A DNA stretch of 8,738 nucleotides from Actinomycetota bacterium (GCA_018897225.1 JAHILC010000195.1:1-8738); one strand, 5' to 3'. Shown: positions 1 to 5,713, counted from the stretch's first letter. Translations and numbers: made by a program. Notes: generated by a model not told the origin, from the sequence alone.

Positions 1-1
1 A

Positions 2-793
2 AAACCAACAAGCGGCGAAGTGAAAATCTTTGGCAAAAAACCCGAACAATCCAAAAGATTAATAGGCTATATTCCCCAGGAAAATTTTTCTGACCCCAAT
101 CTTACAGGTCTTGAGAACCTGCATTATTTTGCCAGGATGCTTGGATATTCAAATAAAGATACAAAAGCAATTGCGCAAGAACTTTTAAAAAAAGTCGGTC
201 TTTTTGATGACAAAAATAAAAGGGTTTCCAAATTTTCAGGAGGAATGAGAAAAAAACTTGAACTCGCGACCATACTGTTTCCACACATAAAGATATTTAT
301 ACTTGATGAACCGACAACAGGACTTGACCCTGCAGCAAGGAGAAATTTCTTCGGACTGATAGATGAATTAAAAGATAAATCAACAACAGTTTTACTTATA
401 AGCCACATAGGTTCAGATGCCGAACTTGCTTCCAGAGTCGGTCTTATGGATATGGGCAAAATTATCGCAGATGGATCACCGGATGGATTAAAAAATGGAA
501 GCGGATTAAAAAATGTAATAAATATAGAAGTTTCTGTTAAAAATGAAAAAATAGCAAACATTTTAAACGGTTTCAACAAAGGTGAGGAATTGATTGAAAC
601 AGATGAGGGTTACAAGATCTATGCTGATGAAACGTCCGAAGTAATTCCGGAAATAGTCCGGTCTGTTGAAAGCAATGGCTATAAAGTGCTTCAGATAGGT
701 TCAGTTATACCATCGCTGGAAGACGTTTTTTTCAAACTGACAGGTAAAAAAGTAAGAGAAGCAACAGAAAAATTAAAGGGAGCTAAAAAGTGA
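2..793 (+). CDS. ABC-2 type exporter, ATP-binding subunit (5' partial, DrrA/CcmA-like)
   Basis: ATPase that drives an ABC-2 exporter at the inner face of the membrane. The frame is open to the left edge, and the codons before the GTG at 20 read KPTSGE, the usual run between Walker A and the rest of an ABC domain, so the gene starts upstream and Walker A is outside the window. Counting from the GTG at 20, the Q-loop is YIPQE (Q20), the signature FSGGM 72-76, Walker B IFILDEP 92-98, the D-loop GLDP 101-104 and the switch histidine H129 (LLISH). The C-terminal SLEDVFFKLTG (232-242) is the tail typical of DrrA-type drug or lipid exporter ATPases. It overlaps the permease gene by 4 nt (GTGA), so the two are translationally coupled. 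The substrate cannot be read from the sequence. The GTG at 20 is only an internal codon. Confidence 0.93.
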   Translation, partial: KPTSGEVKIFGKKPEQSKRLIGYIPQENFSDPNLTGLENLHYFARMLGYSNKDTKAIAQELLKKVGLFDDKNKRVSKFSGGMRKKLELATILFPHIKIFILDEPTTGLDPAARRNFFGLIDELKDKSTTVLLISHIGSDAELASRVGLMDMGKIIADGSPDGLKNGSGLKNVINIEVSVKNEKIANILNGFNKGEELIETDEGYKIYADETSEVIPEIVRSVESNGYKVLQIGSVIPSLEDVFFKLTGKKVREATEKLKGAKK

Positions 794-1557
794 ATCAGAT
801 ATCTGCAACATTTATAAAGAGCCTAAAAGATAATTTTAGGAACAAGTCTGCACTTTTCTGGGTAATAGCCTGGCCTGTCATATGGCTTTTGCTTGCAGTA
901 TTTGTTTTTTTACGTCAAGTACCGACCGAATATGCCGCTTTGGCAAAAGGTCAAAGTACTATTTCAATGGTTACTTTTTCAATAATGATTTGCGGAATGA
1001 CGAGCCTTCCGGCAAATATTTCTGAGGATAGACAGCGAGGACTTTTCCAAAAGCTAAAGACAATGCCGGTACAACCCTGGAAAGAAGCAATAGGCAAAAT
1101 TCTGGCAGTATTGACATTTGGACTGGCAAGCGCAGCAATAATTGTAATTGTAGGCGTGCTTCTTGGTGGCAGGTTTAATATTACAGCAATAGGTCTTCTA
1201 AAATCTTTAGGATTTTTATTTTTGGGAACACTTGCTTCTGCAGGAGTAGGTCTGATTGTGGGTTCGCTAATTAAAAATATCCAGGGCGCTATTATGACAG
1301 GAGTAGGAATAGCTGTTGTCACATCAGCGATTTCCGGTGTTTTTTTCCAATATTCAATGCTTCCGCCCGTACTTCAGAAGTTTTCCCGGATCTGGCCAAT
1401 GTCTGCTGCAAATTCAATAATAATCAATTATTTAATAGGAGATATCGGCTATAATCCTCTCACTGCTTTAAATCTTTCCCTGACCATTGCAATATCACTG
1501 CTTTTTTTCACAACAGGGGTCATTTTATACACAGTTTATTGCTGGAGATCAGAATAG
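790..1557 (+). CDS. ABC-2 type exporter permease
   Basis: Membrane partner of the preceding ATPase, 255 residues, the normal size for a DrrB-like ABC-2 permease. Six hydrophobic segments are visible at about 21-41, 57-74, 104-125, 137-161, 167-187 and 228-250. The stretch 79-97 (EDRQRGLFQKLKTMPV) between segments 2 and 3 corresponds to the family's cytoplasmic coupling region, usually E-R-x-x-G-T-L-E-x-L-x-x-T-P. The start is GTG at 790, preceded by GGGAG at 778-782 with 7 nt spacing and overlapping the ATPase stop. The gene ends in tandem stops, TAG then TAA at 1558. Export role and partner are clear from domain and context; substrate unknown. Confidence 0.92.
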   Translation: MNQISATFIKSLKDNFRNKSALFWVIAWPVIWLLLAVFVFLRQVPTEYAALAKGQSTISMVTFSIMICGMTSLPANISEDRQRGLFQKLKTMPVQPWKEAIGKILAVLTFGLASAAIIVIVGVLLGGRFNITAIGLLKSLGFLFLGTLASAGVGLIVGSLIKNIQGAIMTGVGIAVVTSAISGVFFQYSMLPPVLQKFSRIWPMSAANSIIINYLIGDIGYNPLTALNLSLTIAISLLFFTTGVILYTVYCWRSE

Positions 1558-1560
1558 TAA

Positions 1561-1711
1561 AAATACTAATGGCTTTAATACCAAAGACATGATTTTTCCT
1601 CTTTTTTTCATCATCAATATGTTGGCATGCAAGCACTCTTCTAAAAGGAGTTTTGGCCTCGTCAAATTTTTTGGTAACTTGAGTGGCTATAAAACTTTTA
1701 CAGTAACTAAT
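1561..1711 (-). pseudogene. Decayed transposase C-terminus (integrase-type), remnant
   Basis: Read on the minus strand from 1711 downward, just after an in-frame TAA (1712-1714), the sequence gives ISYCKSFIATQ, then VTKKFDEAKTPFRRVL, then ACQHIDDEKKRK. The middle part resembles the tail after the DDE integrase core of many IS transposases, where a K-x-YDKPKTPYQRLL-like motif is followed by an acidic/lysine stretch. The best match covers 1592-1675. After it the frame runs on through unrelated residues into the permease gene on the other strand, and the expected Y-x-x-LNP motif is absent. The same frame upstream of the stop is open to an ATG near 1834 (MSVPAGYTAL...) but is not recognisable. 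With no intact start or catalytic core, this is a fossil at most. The family link rests on motif recall, not on a search. Confidence 0.4.
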
Positions 1712-1750
1712 TTATGCATCTATTACTGATAATGCATTTCTAGGCCAAAA
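1651..1750. repeat. 9-bp perfect inverted repeat spaced 82 bp apart
   Basis: TTTTGGCCT at 1651-1659 is the exact reverse complement of AGGCCAAAA at 1742-1750, so the outer ends enclose exactly 100 bp of AT-rich sequence overlapping the presumed transposase remnant. It could be a trace of element ends or a long-range stem. No matching direct repeats are seen just outside the arms. With sequence this AT-rich, chance is possible. Confidence 0.3.
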
Positions 1751-1845
1751 TATTTTTATAATATTTGGTGAATTCGTGTTATAAATTAAAGCAGTTGTAT
1801 ATTGGATGAGTGCAGTGTATCCTGCAGGGACTGACATAATATATA

Positions 1846-1874
1846 TTTACATAGTATTATACATATTATATACT
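1846..1874 (+). promoter_or_regulatory. Sigma-70-type promoter of the vapBC pair
   Basis: A -35 box TTTACA (1846-1851) is followed after 17 bp by a -10 box TATACT (1869-1874), each differing from consensus at one position (TTGACA, TATAAT). Transcription would begin near 1881, inside the palindrome at 1879-1901, leaving about a 45-nt leader before the antitoxin ATG at 1927. Confidence 0.65.
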
Positions 1875-1878
1875 TTAT

Positions 1879-1901
1879 ATGTCACATAAATTATGTGACA
1901 T
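1879..1901. promoter_or_regulatory. Probable vapB operator, perfect 23-bp palindrome
   Basis: The arm ATGTCACATAA (1879-1889) is mirrored exactly by 1891-1901 around a central A at 1890. The palindrome sits directly downstream of the -10 box and over the predicted transcription start, so a bound protein would block initiation. Ribbon-helix-helix antitoxins, alone or with their toxins, typically bind such palindromes to repress their own operon; that VapB binds here is inference. ACATAA half-sites recur at 1834-1839 and 1919-1924. Confidence 0.65.
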
Positions 1902-1926
1902 TAATTTAAAAGAAAGGCACATAATA

Positions 1927-2199
1927 ATGTCCACAACGAAGATACATATAACCTGTGATCCTGAATTATTAAAAAGATTAAATAAGTTAAGTGGCAAAAG
2001 AAGTAGGAGTAAATTTATAACAGAAGCAATAAGAGAAAAAATTTCAAGGGAAGATTTAAAGTCGATAGTTTCCGAATGTGCAGGTGCATGGAAAATTGAT
2101 AATCATAAAAATCTTAAAACAATAAAATCTGTAATAGAAGAAATCAACAATTTAAGAAAAGATTCAGATACCAGGATAAAGGAGCTTTTTAATGAGTAA
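1927..2199 (+). CDS. vapB: VapB-like antitoxin, ribbon-helix-helix (CopG/Arc type)
   Basis: Predicted 90-residue antitoxin of a type II toxin-antitoxin pair: it should bind and neutralise the PIN toxin encoded next and repress the operon. The N-terminus shows a ribbon-helix-helix fold: a beta-strand with alternating residues (TKIHITCD, 4-11), helix 1 (ELLKRLNKLS, 13-22) and helix 2 (RSKFITEAIREKIS, 27-40). The charged remainder is the likely toxin-binding part. I chose ATG 1927 because AGAAAGG (1911-1917) lies 9 nt upstream. The in-frame ATG at 1879 would start translation inside the operator palindrome, at or before the predicted transcription start, and would add a non-conserved MSHKLCDINL extension. 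It overlaps vapC by 8 nt, so translation is coupled. The RHH call is firm; naming it VapB depends on the neighbour. Confidence 0.85.
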   Translation: MSTTKIHITCDPELLKRLNKLSGKRSRSKFITEAIREKISREDLKSIVSECAGAWKIDNHKNLKTIKSVIEEINNLRKDSDTRIKELFNE

Positions 2200-2587
2200 G
2201 CTTCTGCTTGATTCAAACGTGATCATCAATTACTTGTTAGATAGAGTGTCCACTGTAAAACTGATTAAAGAACTGGTGTATTCCGGTGAAAACTTATCTA
2301 CCTCAGTTATTTGTGTATCAGAGATTCAAGTTGGCGTAAGAGAGGATGAGAAAGAAAAAACTGATTTATTTTTTGATTCTATTGAAATTTTTGATATAAA
2401 TTATGAAATATCAAGGATTGGAGCTTTTTATGTAAGTCAATATAAAAAGAAAGGTTATACTTTAAATTTACTGGATTGTCTTATTGCAGCTACATGTGTC
2501 CTTAATAATATTGTTCTTGTAACATATAATATCGAGCATTTTCCAATACCTGAACTTAAATTATATGATATAAAAAATTACTTATAG
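2192..2587 (+). CDS. vapC: VapC-like toxin, PIN-domain ribonuclease
   Basis: 131-residue PIN-domain protein, a typical VapC length. VapC toxins are Mg2+-dependent endoribonucleases that cut tRNA or rRNA and stop translation when the antitoxin is lost. The PIN acidic residues are visible: D7 in LLLDSNVIINYL, E44 in VSEIQVG and D95 in LNLLDCLIAATC. The C-terminal LVTYNIEHFP (109-118) matches the family's (L/V)-T-x-N-x-x-H/D-F-P segment, with Asn at 113, a common variant. All key positions are present, so the enzyme looks intact. The start ATG 2192 has GGAG (2181-2184) 7 nt upstream and lies inside the end of the antitoxin gene. The RNA target cannot be inferred. No clear terminator follows. The gene looks more AT-rich by eye than the housekeeping genes downstream, which suits horizontal acquisition. 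Confidence 0.9.
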   Translation: MSKLLLDSNVIINYLLDRVSTVKLIKELVYSGENLSTSVICVSEIQVGVREDEKEKTDLFFDSIEIFDINYEISRIGAFYVSQYKKKGYTLNLLDCLIAATCVLNNIVLVTYNIEHFPIPELKLYDIKNYL

Positions 2588-2635
2588 AAACAGGAAGTAT
2601 TTAAATATTTTGTAATAAGAACACGTGTCGAGATA

Positions 2636-2870
2636 TCACCAGAATATTTTTCTGGCAGAATTTAAGGCATCAATATTTAAACTATAGGCAAGTGAAATTT
2701 CACAATGCACAGCAAAGCCGCAATCCTTGCAGGACACATTATCAACTTTATTTTTTAGATAACAGCCATAATGAGTTGTGCCGTCGGGCTCCACGCTTGA
2801 TACTAAAAAATCATAACATTTCCAGGTATTTTAACCTTGCAAAGTATGCAAACTGCTTAAATTTTGATAT
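2636..2870 (-). pseudogene. TnpB-like (IS200/IS605) C-terminal remnant, frameshifted
   Basis: On the minus strand one frame, ending at a TCA complement stop (2636-2638) and open to 2830, reads YDFLVSSVEPDGTTHYGC, then YLKNKVDNVSCKDCGFAVHC, then EISLAYSLNIDALNSARKIF. This follows the end of TnpB-type proteins: a V-E-P-x-x-T-S motif, a zinc ribbon whose second C-x-x-C-G is kept (CKDCG), then H-x-D/E...A...N-I. The first C-x-x-C is broken (only C in YGCYLK). An overlapping frame just upstream (2811 to about 2870) reads KFKQFAYFARLKYLEML, resembling the F-A-x-L-x-x-Y-L-E stretch that normally precedes V-E-P, so a frameshift in the A/T run near 2805-2815 would join the two. No start codon or RuvC core remains. 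The family assignment is from motif recall and is moderate. Confidence 0.45.
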
Positions 2871-2924
2871 CCTGCTTTTCAATTCATGTTTTATTATAAT
2901 ATTGTTTAATATATCTGCCAAATT

Positions 2925-2933
2925 TGTTAAAAT
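2925..2933 (+). promoter_or_regulatory. Candidate extended -10 promoter of the glmU-mfd operon
   Basis: TGTTAAAAT (2925-2933) is an extended -10 element (TGn plus TAAAAT). It would place the transcript start at about 2940-2941, on the GTG-ATG start of the first gene, with no leader. A TTGTTT at 2902-2907 lies 20 bp upstream, too far for a standard -35. A separate perfect TATAAT at 2895-2900 lacks a convincing -35 (TGCTTT at 16 bp) and would give a leader of about 38 nt. Either could serve. Confidence 0.4.
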
Positions 2934-2943
2934 ATAAATTGTG

Positions 2944-3255
2944 ATGGCAAGTTTTTTACAAAATTTAAAAAATTTTTTTACAGCGCCCGCTTATTCAAGC
3001 ACTTCAAACTTTATAACTTTTAATATTCAATGCAACAGGTGCGGCGAAGAAATTACTGTCAATGTTCGGAGGAGCAGCGATATTTCAAGAATTTATGAAG
3101 AAGAAGAAGGCCCTGCCGGGTCAGCCTTTTTGCTGAGGAAAGAAATACTTGGCAAGAAGTGCAATAATCTGATTTATCTTACTGCTTATTTTGGTGAAAA
3201 TTACAATTTAATATCCAGTGAAATTTCGGGTGGAAAAATTATTGAGCACAAATAA
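2944..3255 (+). CDS. Small conserved-looking protein with one CxxC pair, function unknown
   Basis: About 103 residues, first gene of the housekeeping operon. From ATG 2944, an FLQNLKNFF amphipathic start is followed by NIQCNRCGEEITVNVRR (about 28-44), a zinc-knuckle-like C-x-x-C-G, an acidic turn YEEEEG, FLLRKEILGKKCNN (about 63-76) with a further cysteine, and a C-terminal SSEISGGKIIE. I recall small proteins with the same pattern (R-C-x-x-C-G-E, R-K-E-I-x-G-x-x-C, I-S-G-G) near glmU in some other bacteria, but could not check. No enzyme motif or membrane segment is visible; the single CxxC plus later Cys could bind metal. GTG 2941 is immediately upstream and could be the start instead. No Shine-Dalgarno precedes either, unlike most neighbours. 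It overlaps glmU by 14 nt. Confidence 0.75.
   Translation: MASFLQNLKNFFTAPAYSSTSNFITFNIQCNRCGEEITVNVRRSSDISRIYEEEEGPAGSAFLLRKEILGKKCNNLIYLTAYFGENYNLISSEISGGKIIEHK
3228..3234 (+). promoter_or_regulatory. Ribosome binding site that sets the glmU start
   Basis: GGGTGGA at 3228-3234 sits 7 nt before TTG 3242, favouring that rare start codon over the in-frame GTG 3218, which has no comparable site. The protein from TTG begins MSTNNKNLTVIVLAAGKG, close to the usual short lead-in of GlmU proteins. Confidence 0.55.
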
Positions 3256-4057
3256 TAAAAATTTAACCGTGATTGTGCTTGCTGCCGGTAAAGGCAAGCG
3301 CATGAAGTCTGATATTCCTAAAGTTCTTCATAACATTTGTTGTCAACCCATAATTTATTATATTTTAACCTCCGCATTTAAATTAAACCCCAAAAATTTA
3401 TTTGTTGTTATTGGGCACAAAGCTGAAAAAGTCGAAGAATTTTTAAGCAGCAATTTCCCTGGCGCAATTCCGGTTATACAGGAAAACCAGCTAGGCACTG
3501 CCCATGCTGTAAGCATGTTGAAAAGCTGCATCGGGGAACTCGGGGATACGTGCCTTGTAATGCCAGGCGATATTCCCCTTATAAGTGATTCTACTTTAAG
3601 AAAAGTCGCAAACACCATGGAACAATCAGGTAATCCAGCAGTTGTTTTAACGGCCGTTGTTGATAATCCTTATGGTTACGGTCGGGTAATCAAAGATGAT
3701 AAAAGTAATATTTTAAGAATTGTTGAAGAATCTGATGCATCTGAGAGTGAACAAAAGATAAATGAAATCAATTCTTCTATTTACTGTTTTGAAACAAAAT
3801 CTTTGTTTAGTTATCTTGAAAAGATTAGTTCAAAAAACTCTCAAAATGAGTTCTATCTTACGGATATAATTGGAAATTTTGTTGGCGCAAAACAGAAGGT
3901 TTCATGTATTACTGTGCAGGATAATTTTGAAATTGAAGGTATAAATGACAGGACTTCGCTGGCAAGGCTTGAAAAAATAATGCAGTCAAAAATAAATGAA
4001 AAGTTAAAAAAAGGAAACTTAGGGGGATTAAATAATGAAGGACTATCCTACCAATAA
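3242..4057 (+). CDS. glmU: GlmU-type UDP-GlcNAc pyrophosphorylase lacking the acetyltransferase domain
   Basis: Cytoplasmic enzyme predicted to join UTP and GlcNAc-1-phosphate to UDP-GlcNAc, the precursor of peptidoglycan. It is 271 residues, while bifunctional GlmU is about 450. The whole uridylyltransferase half is present: nucleotide loop LAAGKGKRM 13-21, PKVLH with K27, Q-x-x-QLGTAHA 80-89, metal-binding D110 in PGDIPL, GYGR 145-148, E162, N177 in NEINSS, EFYLTD 203-208 and N235 in IEGINDR. The protein stops just after the linker helix (LARLEKIMQSKINEKL, 240-255). The left-handed beta-helix with hexapeptide repeats that acetylates GlcN-1-phosphate is absent, and prs begins inside the gene end (23 nt overlap), leaving no room for remnants. 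The acetyl step must come from another protein, or the cell makes GlcNAc-1-phosphate another way. A related sugar-nucleotide specificity is possible but less likely given the operon. Confidence 0.88.
   Translation: MSTNNKNLTVIVLAAGKGKRMKSDIPKVLHNICCQPIIYYILTSAFKLNPKNLFVVIGHKAEKVEEFLSSNFPGAIPVIQENQLGTAHAVSMLKSCIGELGDTCLVMPGDIPLISDSTLRKVANTMEQSGNPAVVLTAVVDNPYGYGRVIKDDKSNILRIVEESDASESEQKINEINSSIYCFETKSLFSYLEKISSKNSQNEFYLTDIIGNFVGAKQKVSCITVQDNFEIEGINDRTSLARLEKIMQSKINEKLKKGNLGGLNNEGLSYQ
4021..4027 (+). promoter_or_regulatory. Strong ribosome binding site of prs inside glmU
   Basis: AGGGGGA lies within the last codons of glmU, 7 nt before the prs ATG at 4035. It supports the start choice and the 23-nt overlap between the two genes. 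Confidence 0.6.
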
Positions 4058-5003
4058 AAAGATGATGTTATTTTCAGGATCATCCAATCCTGAACTGGCG
4101 GCAAAAATTGCAGAAAACCTTGAAATGAATTTGGGCAAGGTAACAAGAACAAAGTTTAAGAACGGTGAAATTTATATTAGGTTTGATGAGAGTGTTCGGG
4201 GTGCGGATGTTTTTGTTATTCAGACATGCAGTGCGCCTATAAATGCTAATATAATGGAGCTGCTTATAATGATAGATGCTCTTAAGCGAGCATCAGCTGG
4301 AATTATAAATTGCGTAATCCCGCATTACGGGTATGCAAGACAGGACAAAAAATCTGAAGGCAGGGAACCAATAACTGCTAAATTGATTGCCGACCTGCTG
4401 TCAGTTGCAGGAATGGACAGGCTTATTGTTTCAGACTTGCATTCTGCAACAATACAAGGATTCTTTGATATACCTGTGGACCACGTGACTGCGATACCTA
4501 TAATTGCAAATTATTTCAAAACCAGGAATATAAGAAAAGGTGTTATTGTCAGCCCCGATGTTGGTGGTGTTAAAAGAGCAAGTATTTTTGCTAATCAACT
4601 GCATTTCCCTCTTGCAATTCTTGATAAAGTAAGACCGGGACCAAACCAGGCAAAAATGGGCCACCTTGTTGGAGATGTTGAGAATAAAGACGCAATTATT
4701 TTTGATGACATGATAGATACTGGAGGCACCATAGTAGAAGCTATTGACATGCTTATCAGATTTGGAGCGAGAAGAGTATTTGTTGGTGCCACTCATGCTA
4801 TTTTTTCAGGTAATGCAACAGAGCTTCTTGAAAATTCAAAGGCAGAAGAAATTGTGGTTTCCGATACACTGCCAATAAATAAAGAATTCAGACAGGATAA
4901 AATAAAAGTGGTTTCAATTGCTCCACTTCTTGCAAAAACTATAAAAAAAGTTTATCATTGCAAATCTGTGAGCTCGTTATTCAAGGGCGAAAATTTAGTT
5001 TAA
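4035..5003 (+). CDS. prs: Ribose-phosphate pyrophosphokinase (PRPP synthetase, class I)
   Basis: Makes 5-phosphoribosyl-1-pyrophosphate from ribose-5-phosphate and ATP, the entry to purine, pyrimidine, His, Trp and NAD synthesis. 322 residues, normal for class I. Visible motifs: FSGSSNPELA 13-22, KFKNGE 40-45, the ATP-binding YGYARQDKK 98-106 with REPITAK 110-116, SDLHS with H136, the catalytic flexible loop DKVRPGPN 197-204 and the ribose-phosphate loop DDMIDTGGT 224-232. The loop keeps the catalytic Lys198 and Arg200, but the residue between them, commonly Arg (DKRRP), is Val here. The start at ATG 4035 is backed by AGGGGGA; an initial KDYPTNKK extension is slightly longer than usual. It follows glmU with a 23-nt overlap, as expected for this cluster, and leads by 26 nt to the L25 gene. 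Confidence 0.97.
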   Translation: MKDYPTNKKMMLFSGSSNPELAAKIAENLEMNLGKVTRTKFKNGEIYIRFDESVRGADVFVIQTCSAPINANIMELLIMIDALKRASAGIINCVIPHYGYARQDKKSEGREPITAKLIADLLSVAGMDRLIVSDLHSATIQGFFDIPVDHVTAIPIIANYFKTRNIRKGVIVSPDVGGVKRASIFANQLHFPLAILDKVRPGPNQAKMGHLVGDVENKDAIIFDDMIDTGGTIVEAIDMLIRFGARRVFVGATHAIFSGNATELLENSKAEEIVVSDTLPINKEFRQDKIKVVSIAPLLAKTIKKVYHCKSVSSLFKGENLV

Positions 5004-5029
5004 CAATATTCTTGTAAGGTGGGATTAGT

Positions 5030-5713
5030 ATGAGCAACGTTTCTTTAAAAGTAGAAAGCAGAAGCAAAGAAGAATTAAAAAATAATGCATCCAGAAGGTT
5101 AAGAGCTGGCGGTTTTATTCCTGCAACAATTTACGGCCAGGCAGAAGAACCCCAAAGCATAAAAATTGATTCCAGGCAATTAAAAGAAATTTTAAAGGGT
5201 AAAAGTTCCGCCAGCTTAATTATTGAAATGACGATGAGCATTGGTGGTAAAAATAAAAAAGAAATTACGATTATAAAGGAAACTCAGAAAAATCCTTTTA
5301 CTCATGAATTTACGCATATTGATTTTTACAGAATTCAAATGGAAAAAGAAGTAGAAACTACTGTTCCTGTGGTAATATTAAATGAGGAAGAATCAATTGG
5401 AGTTAAAGAAGAAGGTGGAGTTGTTCAGCATGGGTTAAGAGAACTGCATATTGCATGTCTGCCGATGCAAATTCCTGAAAGAATAACTTATGATATTTTA
5501 GATTTAAAGATGGGACGCATCATAAAAGTATCTGATTTAATCATTGGCAGTGATGTAAGAGTCTTAAATCATCCTGAAGAAATAATAGTTTCAATCATTC
5601 ATCCTACCCACCTGGTTGTTGAAGAAGTTGCTGTTGAGGAAGAGGAAGCTGCTGCAGAACCTGAGGTGATATCAAAAGAAAAGGTTTCTGATAAGGAAAA
5701 AGAAGAAAAATGA
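5030..5713 (+). CDS. rplY: 50S ribosomal protein L25, general stress protein CTC type
   Basis: Binds 5S rRNA in the large ribosomal subunit. 227 residues, the long two-domain TL5/CTC form: an N-terminal L25 domain (about 1-95; L-K-V-E-x-R, ASRRLRAGGFIPATIYG, ending in THEFTHIDFYRI) and a C-terminal beta-rich domain (about 100-190; EVETTVPVVI, GGVVQHGLRELHIACLP, DILDLKMGRIIKVSDL). It ends in a highly charged Glu/Ala/Lys-rich tail (about 196-227), as seen in many CTC proteins and probably disordered. The start ATG 5030 is preceded by AAGGTGGGA (5016-5024). In Bacillus the homologue ctc sits at the same place between prs and pth and is under sigma-B stress control; no such promoter is evident in the 26-nt gap here. 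It overlaps pth by 4 nt (ATGA). Confidence 0.96.
   Translation: MSNVSLKVESRSKEELKNNASRRLRAGGFIPATIYGQAEEPQSIKIDSRQLKEILKGKSSASLIIEMTMSIGGKNKKEITIIKETQKNPFTHEFTHIDFYRIQMEKEVETTVPVVILNEEESIGVKEEGGVVQHGLRELHIACLPMQIPERITYDILDLKMGRIIKVSDLIIGSDVRVLNHPEEIIVSIIHPTHLVVEEVAVEEEEAAAEPEVISKEKVSDKEKEEK

Noticed and set aside
1487..1729. 80-codon + strand open frame overlapping the permease end
   Set aside because: It is out of frame with the permease, has no ribosome binding site and no recognisable domain.
1558..1845. Terminator or riboswitch downstream of the exporter genes
   Set aside because: T-runs occur (for example near 1592-1608), but no GC-rich stem precedes them and no known riboswitch core is recognisable.
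1880..1900. CRP/FNR-type binding site
   Set aside because: The arms read TCACA then TGTGA, the reverse order of the TGTGA-N6-TCACA consensus, so an antitoxin operator fits better.
1879..1926. Upstream in-frame ATG that would lengthen the antitoxin by 16 residues
   Set aside because: It lies inside the operator palindrome and at or before the predicted transcription start, has no ribosome binding site, and the ATG at 1927 has a good one.
2639..2655. Hairpin CCAGAA-TATTT-TTCTGG after vapC as a terminator
   Set aside because: Only a 6-bp stem and no following T-tract, and it falls within the presumed TnpB remnant.
2692..2703. 12-bp palindrome GTGAAATTTCAC as an operator
   Set aside because: It is not near a promoter and falls in the TnpB-like remnant; short AT-rich palindromes like this arise by chance.
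2692..2937. 81-codon + strand open frame between vapC and the CxxC gene
   Set aside because: It has no ribosome binding site and its composition is not protein-like. The opposite strand shows TnpB-like motifs over the same bases, so this is a shadow.
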